Shown piece by piece: positions 9,140-18,787 of a stretch of DNA of 64,000 nucleotides (position 1 is its first letter; each line of letters begins with the position of its first letter). The translations under genes were made by a program, and so were the position numbers. The DNA is from Phytopythium helicoides (Eukaryota > Oomycota > Peronosporomycetes > Pythiales > Pythiaceae): contig JANFNE010000027.1 of assembly GCA_024867545.1 (NCBI GenBank), forward strand, positions 124,001-188,000, read 5' to 3'. The notes beneath the pieces are model-generated. The model was not told the DNA's origin. It saw nothing but the letters and a program-made list of their open reading frames with translations, and did no database searches.

Positions 9140-11402
9140 TCACTTGCTGTTGCGGTACTTGCGCCACTGCGAGCGCAGCCGAGAAGTCAGCGATCGCGTC
9201 TCGGCATCCAGCTCCTGGTCGAACTCGCTGTCGTCGTCGTCATCGTTTCGCCGCTTGGCCGCACTCTTCCTCTTGGCAAACTCCACGGTTGACCGACGGT
9301 CCTGCTGGAAACGCTGCCGTCCGTTGCTGTCGTCTCCATTACGAGGACTGCCGCGGCTGTAGTGGATTACAGACGATTGGCGACGACGGCCCGGAGCATC
9401 ACGGTCGACCGTCGTGTTCTGCAGACCCTGCTCTACTAGCTCGAGCACCTTGCTCTTCAGCTCGAGCGCCAGCTCCTTCTCCGTGAAGGTCGTCTCAAAG
9501 CGGAACGAAAGCCACAGGTACAGGTCGATGATCTGCGCCTTGACTTCAACGTCACGCAGCGCCTCGGCCGTCTGCGGCGCGTACCGCGGCAGGTAAATAT
9601 CAAGGCGCACGCTCTGGTCGAGTGCGTGTGCACGAGCATAGTCGACGAACACTCGGCGTGCAAGTGGCTGGCGAAGATTCACGGGAGCCATACAGAACGT
9701 GAAGCGGTCTGACAGCGACAGCTCGATATCCCGCAGCAGCGCCGCAGCATCCTTCATCTCCGAGTGATTGCACAGGAAGTAGTCACCGTCTAGTCGAGCA
9801 AGCATCACGTACTTGTCGATGAGGTCGCCAAGGTCCGTGATTCCAGGAAGCTGCTTGGCAAACTCCTCCATTTGCTCTGATGACGGGAAAAGTCCTGCAG
9901 CCTGAAGCTGAGTCTGCGGCTGCTCGAACGAATCCTTCAGGTACTCGAGGTCCTCAGCTGCGAGAGTCGTCGCCACACCACCTGTTGCCTCGTACGAGTG
10001 TCCTGCACGACCAGCACGTCCTGCGATCTGCTTTGCCAATGATGGAGGGATATCCACAAGACCCGCTGCACGCGCGCCGCCAAACTTCTTGACAGTCGAG
10101 AACACAACACGACCGATATTGAGGTTGAGTCCCATTCCGACAGCATCGGATGCCACCAAAATGTTGTACTCGTTCCCACGTGCGTTGAAAAGCCGAGCCT
10201 GCTGTGACCGCGTCTCGGGCGGTAGCTGACCGTAGATGATGCAGCACTTGTGTCCTGTCTTGACCTCAATGTCACGCTTCAGCTGGAACAGCTCACGACG
10301 AGAAAAGGCTACAACACAGTCGCCCGGACGAATATCCTGGAATGTTTCGAGATGTACGTCTGCGATCTGAAGTGGGGCACGACGCTCGTACGAGCGCACC
10401 TCAAAGTCGTCGCCAGTCGTCTCAGCGAATTTGCGAAGCAGATCCAGCGCCTCGCCCGAGCCACACACGTGAATCTCATTGGCTTGCAGTCCGAAAAATG
10501 CACGAGTCCAAGCCCAACCACGCTGGGGATCACCGATGAGCTGAATCTCGTCGATGACGGCAACGTCCCACTTGCGGTTGATGTTGGCCATCTCCACCGT
10601 GCAAGAAATGTGGGTCGCAAACGGCACCAGCTTCTTCTCCTGACCAGTCACGAGCGATGTGTAGAGCCCATCGGCGTTGAGCTTGTCGTAGATCTCGAGT
10701 GCTAGCAGTCGGAGTGGGCCGCAGTAGATACCGCCGTCCGGACCTGCCTGCTTGAGGCGCTCCAGCGCCGCAAACGTCTTGCCACTGTTAGGTCGGGCCC
10801 TCATGATACACGATGCGGCGCTTCATAGCTGTCGCGAACGGGTACAGCTCGTGCGGCAGGCGCAGGTCCGTGAGCTCCTGCAGCGAAAACGCATCTCCAT
10901 TGCCCGCGTCCTTCGGCAGGTAGTCCTGACGCGCGCGCAAAGTCCAGGAAGAACGGGTAGAACACGAACGAGCTGCGGCGCGCGCTCTCGTCCAGCAAGT
11001 CGTGCGCGAAGGCGTCGAGCTCCTGCTGGTCGCGAAGAATCGCGCGGGCTCTCGCAGGAACGCCTGGCGAAATGCCGCGGCCGCCAGCGGCCACTCACCA
11101 GCGTTCAGTCCGGCCTCCACCGCCAGCGCCTTGGCCTCATAATTGCGCGGGAACGACCGCAGCCGCTTCTGCACGCGCTTGCTCAGCTCCGCGGGCCACG
11201 CGAGGGTCGGCGTTTGCGTCGCCGTGGCTGGGGCCGCCTTCGCGCTGCTGTCGGCCGAGAAAAAGCGCTGGAAAGTGACTGGAGGCGCCGACGAGGCCCG
11301 CGGAGCCTGGAGCAGCAGCTGCGCGGCCACCGACAGCCGCAGAGGCGCGCGGGAGCGGCGCGCCGCCGCGCAGACCGAGCGCAGCGCCGACACGCGGAGC
11401 AT
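9140..11402 (-). CDS. SUV3: Mitochondrial ATP-dependent RNA helicase SUV3, with three apparent frame breaks
   Basis: SUV3 helicases unwind RNA for the mitochondrial degradosome. The ATG at 11402 gives an Arg/Ala/Ser-rich, acid-free N-terminus that looks like a mitochondrial presequence. The helicase core follows in order: GPT/NSGKT (Walker A), IYCGPLRLLALEIYDKL, DEIQLIGDPQRGWAWTRAF (Walker B region), the SDAVGMGLNLNI motif and QIAGRAGRAG (motif VI), then the SUV3 C-terminal region and a charged tail. The frame must change three times: near 11042-11047 and 10930-10938 (both CG dinucleotide runs) and at 10790, where one extra base splits the Walker A motif. No intron fits these sites, and flanking residues align without loss, so assembly error is the simplest reading; true inactivation is the alternative. 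Confidence 0.88.
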
Positions 11403-11541
11403 TCGCGTGGCTTGTTGGATGATTCGGTCGCTTGGTGGCGGGCAGGTCACCGACTGCTCTCTTGCGGCTTGTATGGGACGTGTGTGTGTGCCACGCAAAC
11501 TGTAAAAATGCGAGAGATGGCTACGCATGATATCGATTCAT

Positions 11542-13884
11542 TCAGTCCTCTTCATCTTCATCGTCGTAGTCTTCTCGGTGGAGGTGACGACGGTGAGCGC
11601 CGCTGCCGCCGCCGCGGGATGAAGTCGAGGAGGAGTCGTCCGATCCTGAGGATGACAACTCGTCGTCGTCGTCATCGTCGTCCTCGTTCCGCTTTTTGAA
11701 GCCGCTGAGCTGCGCGGCGGAGTCTGGAAACACGCGACAGCCACGGCTCAGGCACTCGGTACGGAGAGCATCCAAGTCGAGGAGGAAGCGTTCTAATGCC
11801 GACTGCGATTGGACTGCCGATGCAGCCAGCAACACTGCGTTGAGCTCGTCCGCGACCAGTTCTCGAAAAGCGTGGGTCAGGAACATTCGTGCACGACTTT
11901 CAACCGGCATCTCACTCGGGTCTTTGAGAATTAGGATACTCATCAACAAAGACACGTCTTCTCGGATTCGGATGCCTTGCCACACCGCTGCTTGAGCTGC
12001 TTCAATCTCGCTGGCTTTGCCATTCACACGCTCCGCCGACAAATACGTCGCAAAAGTGGACTGCGCAAACTGAACCGCTTCTTCCGAATGCCACTCGTCA
12101 AATTCGCTCTTGGAAGGCACTCCTGCTGCTTTGCCCTGAGCAACATCCAAAACAGACAGGATTCGGCAGTAGAGTAGCACCCGCTGGTACCGCTGCGAGG
12201 TCTTTAGCGCTTCCATCTGTGGGAGACGCTCCAATTTGTCTATAGCATGAATCGTATCAAATGCATTGATGTATCGCCGGATTTCATTTCTCAGCACCAT
12301 TGACTCGTGCTCAGCATCATTGACATCCGTGGTAGGAGACGGCGCAGACGCGTGGCTTGTCCCCGAGTTAATGCCGTTTTGACTGTCATTTTCTTCGAGG
12401 GTAGAAGACTGTTCGTCCTCCATTGCTGTCTGCATTGTACGATACGCTTCGTCGTATCCGTAGTGTTTGAAATACTCCAGTACAAGAGCATTCATTGTGT
12501 TGTCGTCATCGCTTTTGCTGGTCATGAACGTTTCCGAACCTAGCGAGCGTTGACGCTCCTTCACCACTTGCTTCTGGAAGCCGAATAAATCAAACTTGAA
12601 CTCTTCAGCTGAAAACACTGCACGAGCACATTCCCCGGAACGGTGCAAACTCATCGACGGGTACAGTTCATGACTCTCGGTCGACGTCTCCTCTCCGTCG
12701 CTCATGGCTTCGTCCTCGGGTTCTTCAAACACAGCATCAGAGCTGTCTTCATATTCATCTTCGGCCGCCCAATCAAACATTGAGTCAAAATTGTTGTCTG
12801 CATTCTCATCGTCGTCGTCGATGAAGAAGTCTAGGTGATGCACATCGGACGCTGCAACCATCCCCATGAGCTGTCCGTTTAGCGTAAAGAAGAACGTCTT
12901 TGTGTCAAACAGCACACCGCAGCCAACGACGTCTCCAGCGCCGTATTTTTCGCACTGTAGATATTCCTTTCCGTTCGACACCACGCTGCCTGTCCTGCCG
13001 ATGTATGCGATCGAACGCGCACACTGACCCAGATCCCGATGACCCAGCGGAATCTTCTCGTCATCAGCGCGAATGTGTCCTTCGTCGCCATGGTTCCTGC
13101 CTGCACGTTCATTGGTTTGCATCTGCAGCTGTCCGAGCGAAAACCCAACTGCCACGCGGTGGTTGTACCGCTTGCGCTCTGCATTGCGGCGCAGGCGTCT
13201 GCGCTCGTACCCCGAGCGAATATTCTGCAGCGTGCGCGAGCTCAGGGTGAAGGCGAAGTGCACTCCTCCGGCATTGCCAGCAGCGTTGCCAGACGGCGTT
13301 CTGCCGAGGCCTCTCGAGGCGCCGGCGTTCCTCGCCAGGATCTGGTAGTACCGCATGTCCGACTCTTCCTCTTCCGTGGACGCGTGCTGGAAGAGCCCCC
13401 AGGCCGTCCGCGGGGGAGCGCCGAGCGGCATGACCTCGTCCGTCTCCATCGCCGCGTCCTCGTCTTGGCTCTCAGCTTGGGCGTTGGGGTCGGGGACGAC
13501 CGCGTGGGCCGTCTCGCTCGCCTGCACCCTCGCCTGCACGGCCTGTCTCGCCTGCGACCTCCACCCTGCGCGCCGCACGATGCGGTCGTCCTCGTCGTCC
13601 CCATCGTCGTCCACGCCCGTCGACAGCACGTGCGCCTCAAAGTAGAAGAGCGCGGGCGCCGCGCGCCGCTCGCCAGCCGCCGCCTTCTCCTTCGCTGCCT
13701 CCCGCGCGTCCTTTCCCGCCGCGTCCTGCGCGCGCGCGCGCGTCCGCGTGGCCGCCGAGACCGCGCGCGCCCCGCGGAAGCTCGCGGCGTCCAGCGCGTG
13801 GCTGCCTCGCCCCACGTACTCTGCCGTGCCGCCGTCCGCCAGCAGCTTGCCGCCGTAGCCGTGCCCGCGCGCCGCCAGCTGCAT
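11542..13884 (-). CDS. RanBPM-like SPRY-LisH-CTLH/CRA protein
   Basis: A 780-residue protein starting at ATG 13884 (MQLAARGHGYGG); the frame is open further upstream but there it lies antisense to the peroxidase gene. A SPRY domain (about residues 10-330) carries large acidic and Arg-rich inserts and ends in CEKYGAGDVVGCGVLFDT and FFFTLNGQLMG, the diagnostic SPRY C-terminal strands. A LisH motif follows (MNALVLEYFKHYGYDEAYRT), then a CTLH/CRA helical region (RNEIRRYINAFDTIHAIDKLE) and an acidic tail. This order is that of RanBPM/RanBP9/Gid1, the scaffold of the CTLH (GID) E3 ubiquitin ligase; membership in that complex is inferred. Only 91 bp separates its start from the peroxidase start. Confidence 0.85.
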   Translation of the reverse strand: MQLAARGHGYGGKLLADGGTAEYVGRGSHALDAASFRGARAVSAATRTRARAQDAAGKDAREAAKEKAAAGERRAAPALFYFEAHVLSTGVDDDGDDEDDRIVRRAGWRSQARQAVQARVQASETAHAVVPDPNAQAESQDEDAAMETDEVMPLGAPPRTAWGLFQHASTEEEESDMRYYQILARNAGASRGLGRTPSGNAAGNAGGVHFAFTLSSRTLQNIRSGYERRRLRRNAERKRYNHRVAVGFSLGQLQMQTNERAGRNHGDEGHIRADDEKIPLGHRDLGQCARSIAYIGRTGSVVSNGKEYLQCEKYGAGDVVGCGVLFDTKTFFFTLNGQLMGMVAASDVHHLDFFIDDDDENADNNFDSMFDWAAEDEYEDSSDAVFEEPEDEAMSDGEETSTESHELYPSMSLHRSGECARAVFSAEEFKFDLFGFQKQVVKERQRSLGSETFMTSKSDDDNTMNALVLEYFKHYGYDEAYRTMQTAMEDEQSSTLEENDSQNGINSGTSHASAPSPTTDVNDAEHESMVLRNEIRRYINAFDTIHAIDKLERLPQMEALKTSQRYQRVLLYCRILSVLDVAQGKAAGVPSKSEFDEWHSEEAVQFAQSTFATYLSAERVNGKASEIEAAQAAVWQGIRIREDVSLLMSILILKDPSEMPVESRARMFLTHAFRELVADELNAVLLAASAVQSQSALERFLLDLDALRTECLSRGCRVFPDSAAQLSGFKKRNEDDDDDDDELSSSGSDDSSSTSSRGGGSGAHRRHLHREDYDDEDEED

Positions 13885-13975
13885 GTCTCCGGCCTTTCTC
13901 GATATGGTAAATCTATCTTCGAGTCTGGCGATCCCGCTTCTGTCACTCTTTGGGGGAGTTCTGCTGGCTGGCAAG

Positions 13976-14687
13976 ATGATGGCGATGGCGGTCAAGTGGC
14001 CGCGGTCTGTGGCGCTCGCGCGCGCCATCAGCGGCTCGCGCGCGCGGCTGGGCGAGTTCTCGGACGTGCTGCGCTTCGAGCTCGCGGCGGGCGGCGCGCT
14101 GGGCCCGCAGGCGTTCGAGCACAAGGCCGCGCTCGTGGTCAACACGGCGTCCAAGTGCGGCTACACCAAGCAGCTCAAGGCGCTGCAGGCGCTGCACGAG
14201 GCGTTCGCGGCGCGCGGACTCGTCGTCGTGGCCGTGCCGTCCAACGACTTTGGCGCGCAGGAGCCCGGCGACGACCGGGAGATCGCCGCCTTCTACGCGT
14301 TGCCAGAGTTCGGCGTCACGTTCCCCATCGCCACCAAGACGCCGGTGGTTGGCGAGCACGCGCACCCGTTCTTCGCGCGCATCGTGACCGAGTACAGCCG
14401 CTCGGTGGCCCCCACGTGAGTTGCGGGCTGCGTGAGCTAGTGGAGGGGATGCACCGTGCTAATCAACTGTGCCTCTGCTGCTGCTACTGCTGCTGACCGA
14501 CAGGTGGAACTTTGACAAGTTCCTGATCGACCACCACGGCGACCTGCGCGCCGTGTTCCCGCACGACACGGACCCGCTGGTACCCGAGGTGGCCGAGGCA
14601 ATCGAGGAGGTGCTCGCCGACCTGCCCAAGCCCGTGGCCCCCGACAGTCACTTCGACTCCCGCGACGTCCCGCCAAAGACCAGCTAG
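13976..14687 (+). CDS. Glutathione peroxidase (cysteine type), two exons
   Basis: Exons 13976-14415 and 14504-14687 join across an 88-nt GTGAGT...CAG intron in phase 2, giving 207 residues. The enzyme reduces hydroperoxides using thioredoxin or glutathione. Conserved pieces are NTASKCGYT with the peroxidatic Cys at about residue 61 (Cys, not selenocysteine), PSNDFGAQEPG, and WNFDKFL, whose Trp codon is completed by the splice. The first ~25 residues are basic with several Ala/Ser and could be an organelle-targeting peptide. Tandem ATG codons at 13976 and 13979 leave the exact start open; an upstream in-frame ATG at 13883 would overlap the divergent gene's start codon and is less likely. Confidence 0.9.
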
Positions 14688-15023
14688 TCCTCGAGCATAA
14701 ACTGCCGCAATAGCCACGCACCACACGCCACTGAGAGCTCTCGTGGCGTCAAACTGCAGCGCGTGGTTCATGTTGAAGTTGTCCTCCTCCCGCGGTGCAA
14801 TCATGTCAGGCGCAGTATCGGCGTCCGAACCCTCCAGAACCGCAACAACTATCCTCTTTCCCCGTCCATTCCCGTAATATCCCCCTCTATCCACGCCCAT
14901 TCCCGCAATTTCTCCCCTCTCCCCCGCCCACTCCCGCAATTCCGCAAACCAGAGGAACCCCTGGCGGCGCCAGTCAAAGCGCGAAAGGCAACACCCCCCC
15001 AGATCGCCCGCCCCCAGCTCTCC
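14688..15023 (+). promoter_or_regulatory. Intergenic region with CCCGCCCATTCCCGCAAT-like repeats
   Basis: Between the peroxidase and the CCCH gene, three imperfect direct repeats built on CCC(G)CCCA(T/C)TCCCG(T/C)AAT lie at about 14857-14945, 80-170 bp before the next ATG. They are C-rich on the plus strand. The repetition suggests a promoter element of the downstream gene, but function is inferred. The frame of the CCCH gene is open through this region without an ATG. Confidence 0.4.
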
Positions 15024-17177
15024 ATGATGCTCTCCAGCCTCGAGCGCGACCCCGCGGCCGCGTTCCTGGGCGGCGACGGCGTCTCAGCCTCGTTCGGCGG
15101 CGCGCTGAGCTCGCTCGCGCTCTCGGGCGGCGGCGGCGGCGGCAGCAGCGCCAGCGCCACGTCGCCAGGCGAGCGCGACGGCGACGAGGTGGTGGCGCGC
15201 GTCACAGAGGACTTCGACCGCTTCCTGCGCGACCGAGAGCTCATGCAGCTCGGCCTGCTGCGCTCGCTAGAGGACAGCGTGCGACAGATGTCCGACTACA
15301 AGGAGCGCATGATGCTCGAGGTGCGCGACTTCGTCGGACACCGCATGCGAGAGCTCGCGCGCTCGCTCGAGAGCGCGCGCAGGAAGCCCGTCATCGAGCT
15401 TGTGGTCGACGAGCTCTTCGACAAGCGCGACACGGCGCGCGGACTCGTCGGCTGGCTGCCGCACGCGCTGCAGCCGCGCGCATCCGACATCCTGCGCCTC
15501 ATCCGGGACGATATCGCCTCGGGCAACGGCAACGGCGTGCGCACCAGCTTTAACGACCTGCTGCTCATCTACATGCGCGCGCTCGGCGTGCAGGAAGTGC
15601 TTAATGTTGTAATCCTCGGCGAGCCGCTCGGCACGCTCATTACGCAGTACATGAAGAATTATCTATCCAGTATCCAGCAATACGACGTCAAGAAGAGTAA
15701 TAGCGGCAGCGCCACCAACTCTGCCTCCAGCAATAGCACCACCGGCTTTTCGTACGAATACTTTCTCACCCCGCCGCCGAGCGCCACCGCGGCCGGAGAC
15801 TCGACAGACGACACGAGTGATGAAGCCTTGGTCAGCAACTTTGATACGGATGTTCAGCGGCTCACGGGCGCGCTCTACTGCGTCAAGAACGTCGGTAATT
15901 GGGCGTCGCACAATCGTGGCGCGCTCGGATACTTCAAGCAACTAGAATTATGCGGCGCTATGGGCGCCATGGCAGAGACGTTACCCAACGTCTGGCGTAT
16001 GTACCAACTTTACAAGGAAGCCAAAGATATAGCATCCACGCAAGAAAGAGATGCATCACTCGCGAATGCTGCGGCTTTGGCGGGCCTCTCTGTGTCTACG
16101 GGGACGAACAGCCCACCACCACCCCCGCCGATTCCATCTTCATCGGTGTCCTCTTCTTCCCCCAAGCTTCCACCTGGATTGCTGTCGTCGTCCTCATGGG
16201 CGTCACCCAGAAATTCATTCTCAGCTGACTCTGGAATGCTGTCGTCGACGAACTCGTCGCCCCAGCGTGGTATTTGGTCTACTGCGGGTGCGTCACCTTC
16301 AAACAAACCCGCACCGCCGCTTCCACCAGGACTCCCACCTGTGTCCACGAGCAGCGAACAGCAGCACACTCCGACCCTGTTCCGAAGTCTTTCTACGCCA
16401 TCAACTCCAGTGTCAAATTCGTCACCTCCGCTCCCGCCTCCGATGCCGCCACTTCCGCCACAGCCATCGCCGTCGGCAGCGCTTACGGCGCGTCCACCGA
16501 GCCCGATCGTGCCCAAGCGGTCGCCGCAACCCAAGCCTAACTACCACTTTTACTACACCAAGGATGCCGATATCCCGCAGCCGGATGGCCGCACTAAGGT
16601 CATGTTCCGCGCAATGCTTGAACACATGCGACTCGTGGACGAGGCGCGCCTGTGCCAACAGGGTCTTGCTTGCCCCGGACGCAAGAATGGCGACTGCAAA
16701 GAGTCACACACGTATCAAGAAGTCATGACCTACAACCCGTTATACAAGCTGATCAAGTGCACCCAAGCCGATCACTTTTCATACATCGACGTGCATGAGC
16801 ACGCGTGGTGTGTGTGCGCGCACGTCGATGTTGGCGTCAATACAGACTGGATGAGCAGCTACTCTTCAGTAGGTGAGCGCAATTTCAACAGTAAGGTGTA
16901 CATGTGCGAGCACCGTGAGCGCTGCACGAATGGCCGCTGCTACAAGTCGCACTCGGAGGAGGAAATCTGCTGGTACAACCCGTTCTTCCGCACGAAAGAG
17001 TGTGAGTTTGGGCGTGGCTGCCGCTTTGGCTCCAACTGCCTCGCCGTGCATGACGGTCAGCAGAAACGCCAGCCCTCGGATGGCTACATCGGTGTCAAGG
17101 CTAAAATGCTTTTCCTCGAGCGCACCCATCGCGCTGTGGCTGAAAAGCTGGTGACCGTCGACCCGCGCTTCTGCTAA
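15024..17177 (+). CDS. CCCH zinc-finger protein (unkempt/TZF-like)
   Basis: A 717-residue single-exon protein from the tandem ATG at 15024/15027. After a Gly/Ser-rich start, residues ~50-330 are helical and match no domain I know. Residues ~340-530 are Ser/Pro-rich with repeated PPLPP-type segments suited to binding SH3/WW/EVH1 domains. The C-terminal ~190 residues hold Cys/His clusters spaced as CCCH fingers: CQQGLACPGRKNGDCKESH, CEHRERCTNGRCYKSH and CEFGRGCRFGSNCLAVH, with intervening YNPLYK and YNPFFRTK segments like those between fingers of plant TZF and animal Unkempt proteins. RNA binding and post-transcriptional control are inferred. The 3' end is ~100 bp from the convergent gene. Confidence 0.75.
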   Translation: MMLSSLERDPAAAFLGGDGVSASFGGALSSLALSGGGGGGSSASATSPGERDGDEVVARVTEDFDRFLRDRELMQLGLLRSLEDSVRQMSDYKERMMLEVRDFVGHRMRELARSLESARRKPVIELVVDELFDKRDTARGLVGWLPHALQPRASDILRLIRDDIASGNGNGVRTSFNDLLLIYMRALGVQEVLNVVILGEPLGTLITQYMKNYLSSIQQYDVKKSNSGSATNSASSNSTTGFSYEYFLTPPPSATAAGDSTDDTSDEALVSNFDTDVQRLTGALYCVKNVGNWASHNRGALGYFKQLELCGAMGAMAETLPNVWRMYQLYKEAKDIASTQERDASLANAAALAGLSVSTGTNSPPPPPPIPSSSVSSSSPKLPPGLLSSSSWASPRNSFSADSGMLSSTNSSPQRGIWSTAGASPSNKPAPPLPPGLPPVSTSSEQQHTPTLFRSLSTPSTPVSNSSPPLPPPMPPLPPQPSPSAALTARPPSPIVPKRSPQPKPNYHFYYTKDADIPQPDGRTKVMFRAMLEHMRLVDEARLCQQGLACPGRKNGDCKESHTYQEVMTYNPLYKLIKCTQADHFSYIDVHEHAWCVCAHVDVGVNTDWMSSYSSVGERNFNSKVYMCEHRERCTNGRCYKSHSEEEICWYNPFFRTKECEFGRGCRFGSNCLAVHDGQQKRQPSDGYIGVKAKMLFLERTHRAVAEKLVTVDPRFC

Positions 17178-17275
17178 GTGCCGACAGCATGTGCATCGAC
17201 TGACATTCGACGAGACCAAAGGTAACGAGAAGAATGACGACGAAAACTTTCACGGACGTGTTTGGTTGTGTGACG

Positions 17276-18598
17276 TTAGCCTCTGTCCTCTTCCTGCTCG
17301 CTCTCTTGCTCCTCGCTGTCGCTTTCTCGTTGCTCGTCGTCATCCTCATTGCCGCTCTCCTGTTCTGGTTCTTCGTTGTCGTCATGCTGAGAGCGTCTGG
17401 GGTCTGTGAGCGGTGCAAGAATTGGCCTGCTCCTCAGACTGGTGCTGCTGCCGATGTTGTTGAGATTGACTGTGCCAAGGAGCTCAGGAGTTGCTCGCAG
17501 CAGGGCATGCTCAAGCACTGAGTATGCCTGTTGCTGCATGAGTTGTGTGTCCTGTAGCCGCGCGATGAGTTCGCGCTCGGTTTGCTCCATCTCCTCAGCT
17601 CTCCGTCGGTGCTCTCTCAGCGCGCGCTCTTCGCTCGTGACTTTGCGCAATAGCCTCAATGCAACGTCCTGGTCAGCTTGCTGCCTCTCGGCCATCTTTT
17701 TGGTCTTGAGCGCCGCCTCTTGCCTTCGTATGGCCTCACGTTTCTCCCTGGCACGAGCCACCTCAAGCAGTTGTCGTTGCTCGCGCTCGAGTTTGAGTCT
17801 CCGACTCTCGGTCTTGACCTGTTCGACGTCCTGAAAACGTTTCGAGATGACTTGAATCTCGGCGTGGCGCTTCTTGATGACCGATTCTTTCTTCATCGAG
17901 TTTTGCTTCCGCTGCTCGCTGCGTGCCTGCTGTGCTTTCGCGGTGGCATTTCGATTCTTTTCATCTTGTCGTCGCCGGTTCGCCATGCGCATCGCCAAGA
18001 TCTCCTCCGCACGCTCTTGAGTCTGCGAGATCTTTTTCCACGCCTTGCTCTCCTCACTTTGCAACAACGCTATGCGGTTCTGCAGTAGCTTGAGATCGCA
18101 CTCAGCTTGCTTGCGCTTGTGCTGCAAGTCGATCCACCCCTCAGTCTACCCCTCACAGTATGACAAGTCCATCTCTTCGCTCCTACCTCTAATGCTCGGC
18201 TGCTCATAACCGGGATGCTCGCTGCGCTGCGTGCTCGAACGGCTCGCTTTGGCGTTGCGGAGCTCAAAGATGCGGTGGACCCTCCGCGCAGCCGTCCCCA
18301 AACACCGAGCACTGCCGCACGAGGCACCGACTGCTCTCGCATCTGCTGCAACACGCGAACGAGTGCCATCCCGTTCGTCTCACGGGACAGTAGCTGGAGT
18401 CTCTGGATGAGTTCCTCAACAGGAAGTCTGTTATTCACCGGTCACCACGTCAGCACGCCAGCCATGTTGTAAGCATCAAGAGTATCCATACTCATCTGAC
18501 ATCGGCGAAAGCTGCGAGATGACACCGAGCACTGCGTCACCAGAAGGCTCGGGAGCCTCGTCATCGCTCAACATCAGCGCTAGCTCGTGCTCGTCCAT
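17276..18598 (-). CDS. Coiled-coil protein with acidic tail, three exons
   Basis: Three exons: 18598-18492, 18427-18187 and 18121-17276, with introns of 64 and 65 nt (GTATGG..ACAG and GTAGGA..GCAG). Together they encode 397 residues in one frame, which supports the model. The N-terminus is short and acidic (MDEHELALMLSDDE). Residues ~120-330 are an uninterrupted Lys/Arg/Glu/Gln-rich coiled coil, and the last ~45 residues are Glu/Asp/Ser-rich. The coil somewhat resembles the stalk of chromokinesin-type proteins, but there is no motor domain nearby, so no family is assigned. Confidence 0.7.
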
Positions 18599-18787
18599 GA
18601 TTGAGATGCTGAGCGACTGGTTTTGCTATTGTTGCACAACATGCAGTCATCTGGATGAAGCTTCAACTACTTATAGCTACGCAGAATGCAGGTCAACTTC
18701 AACTTGCAAAATTCCATCACCATTGACACTTCAACAACTTCGATGTACATACGAAAGCTCTATTTAACCGATCAATTCTGCTCTAAC

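Noticed and set aside
13883..13975. Upstream ATG (MSPAFLDMVNLSS) as the start of the glutathione peroxidase
   Set aside because: It would overlap the start codon of the divergent RanBPM-like gene and leave no promoter; 13976 is more plausible, though a targeting peptide cannot be fully excluded.
17276..18598. Kinesin assignment for the coiled-coil gene
   Set aside because: The coil resembles kinesin stalks only in general composition, and no motor domain is encoded in or next to it.
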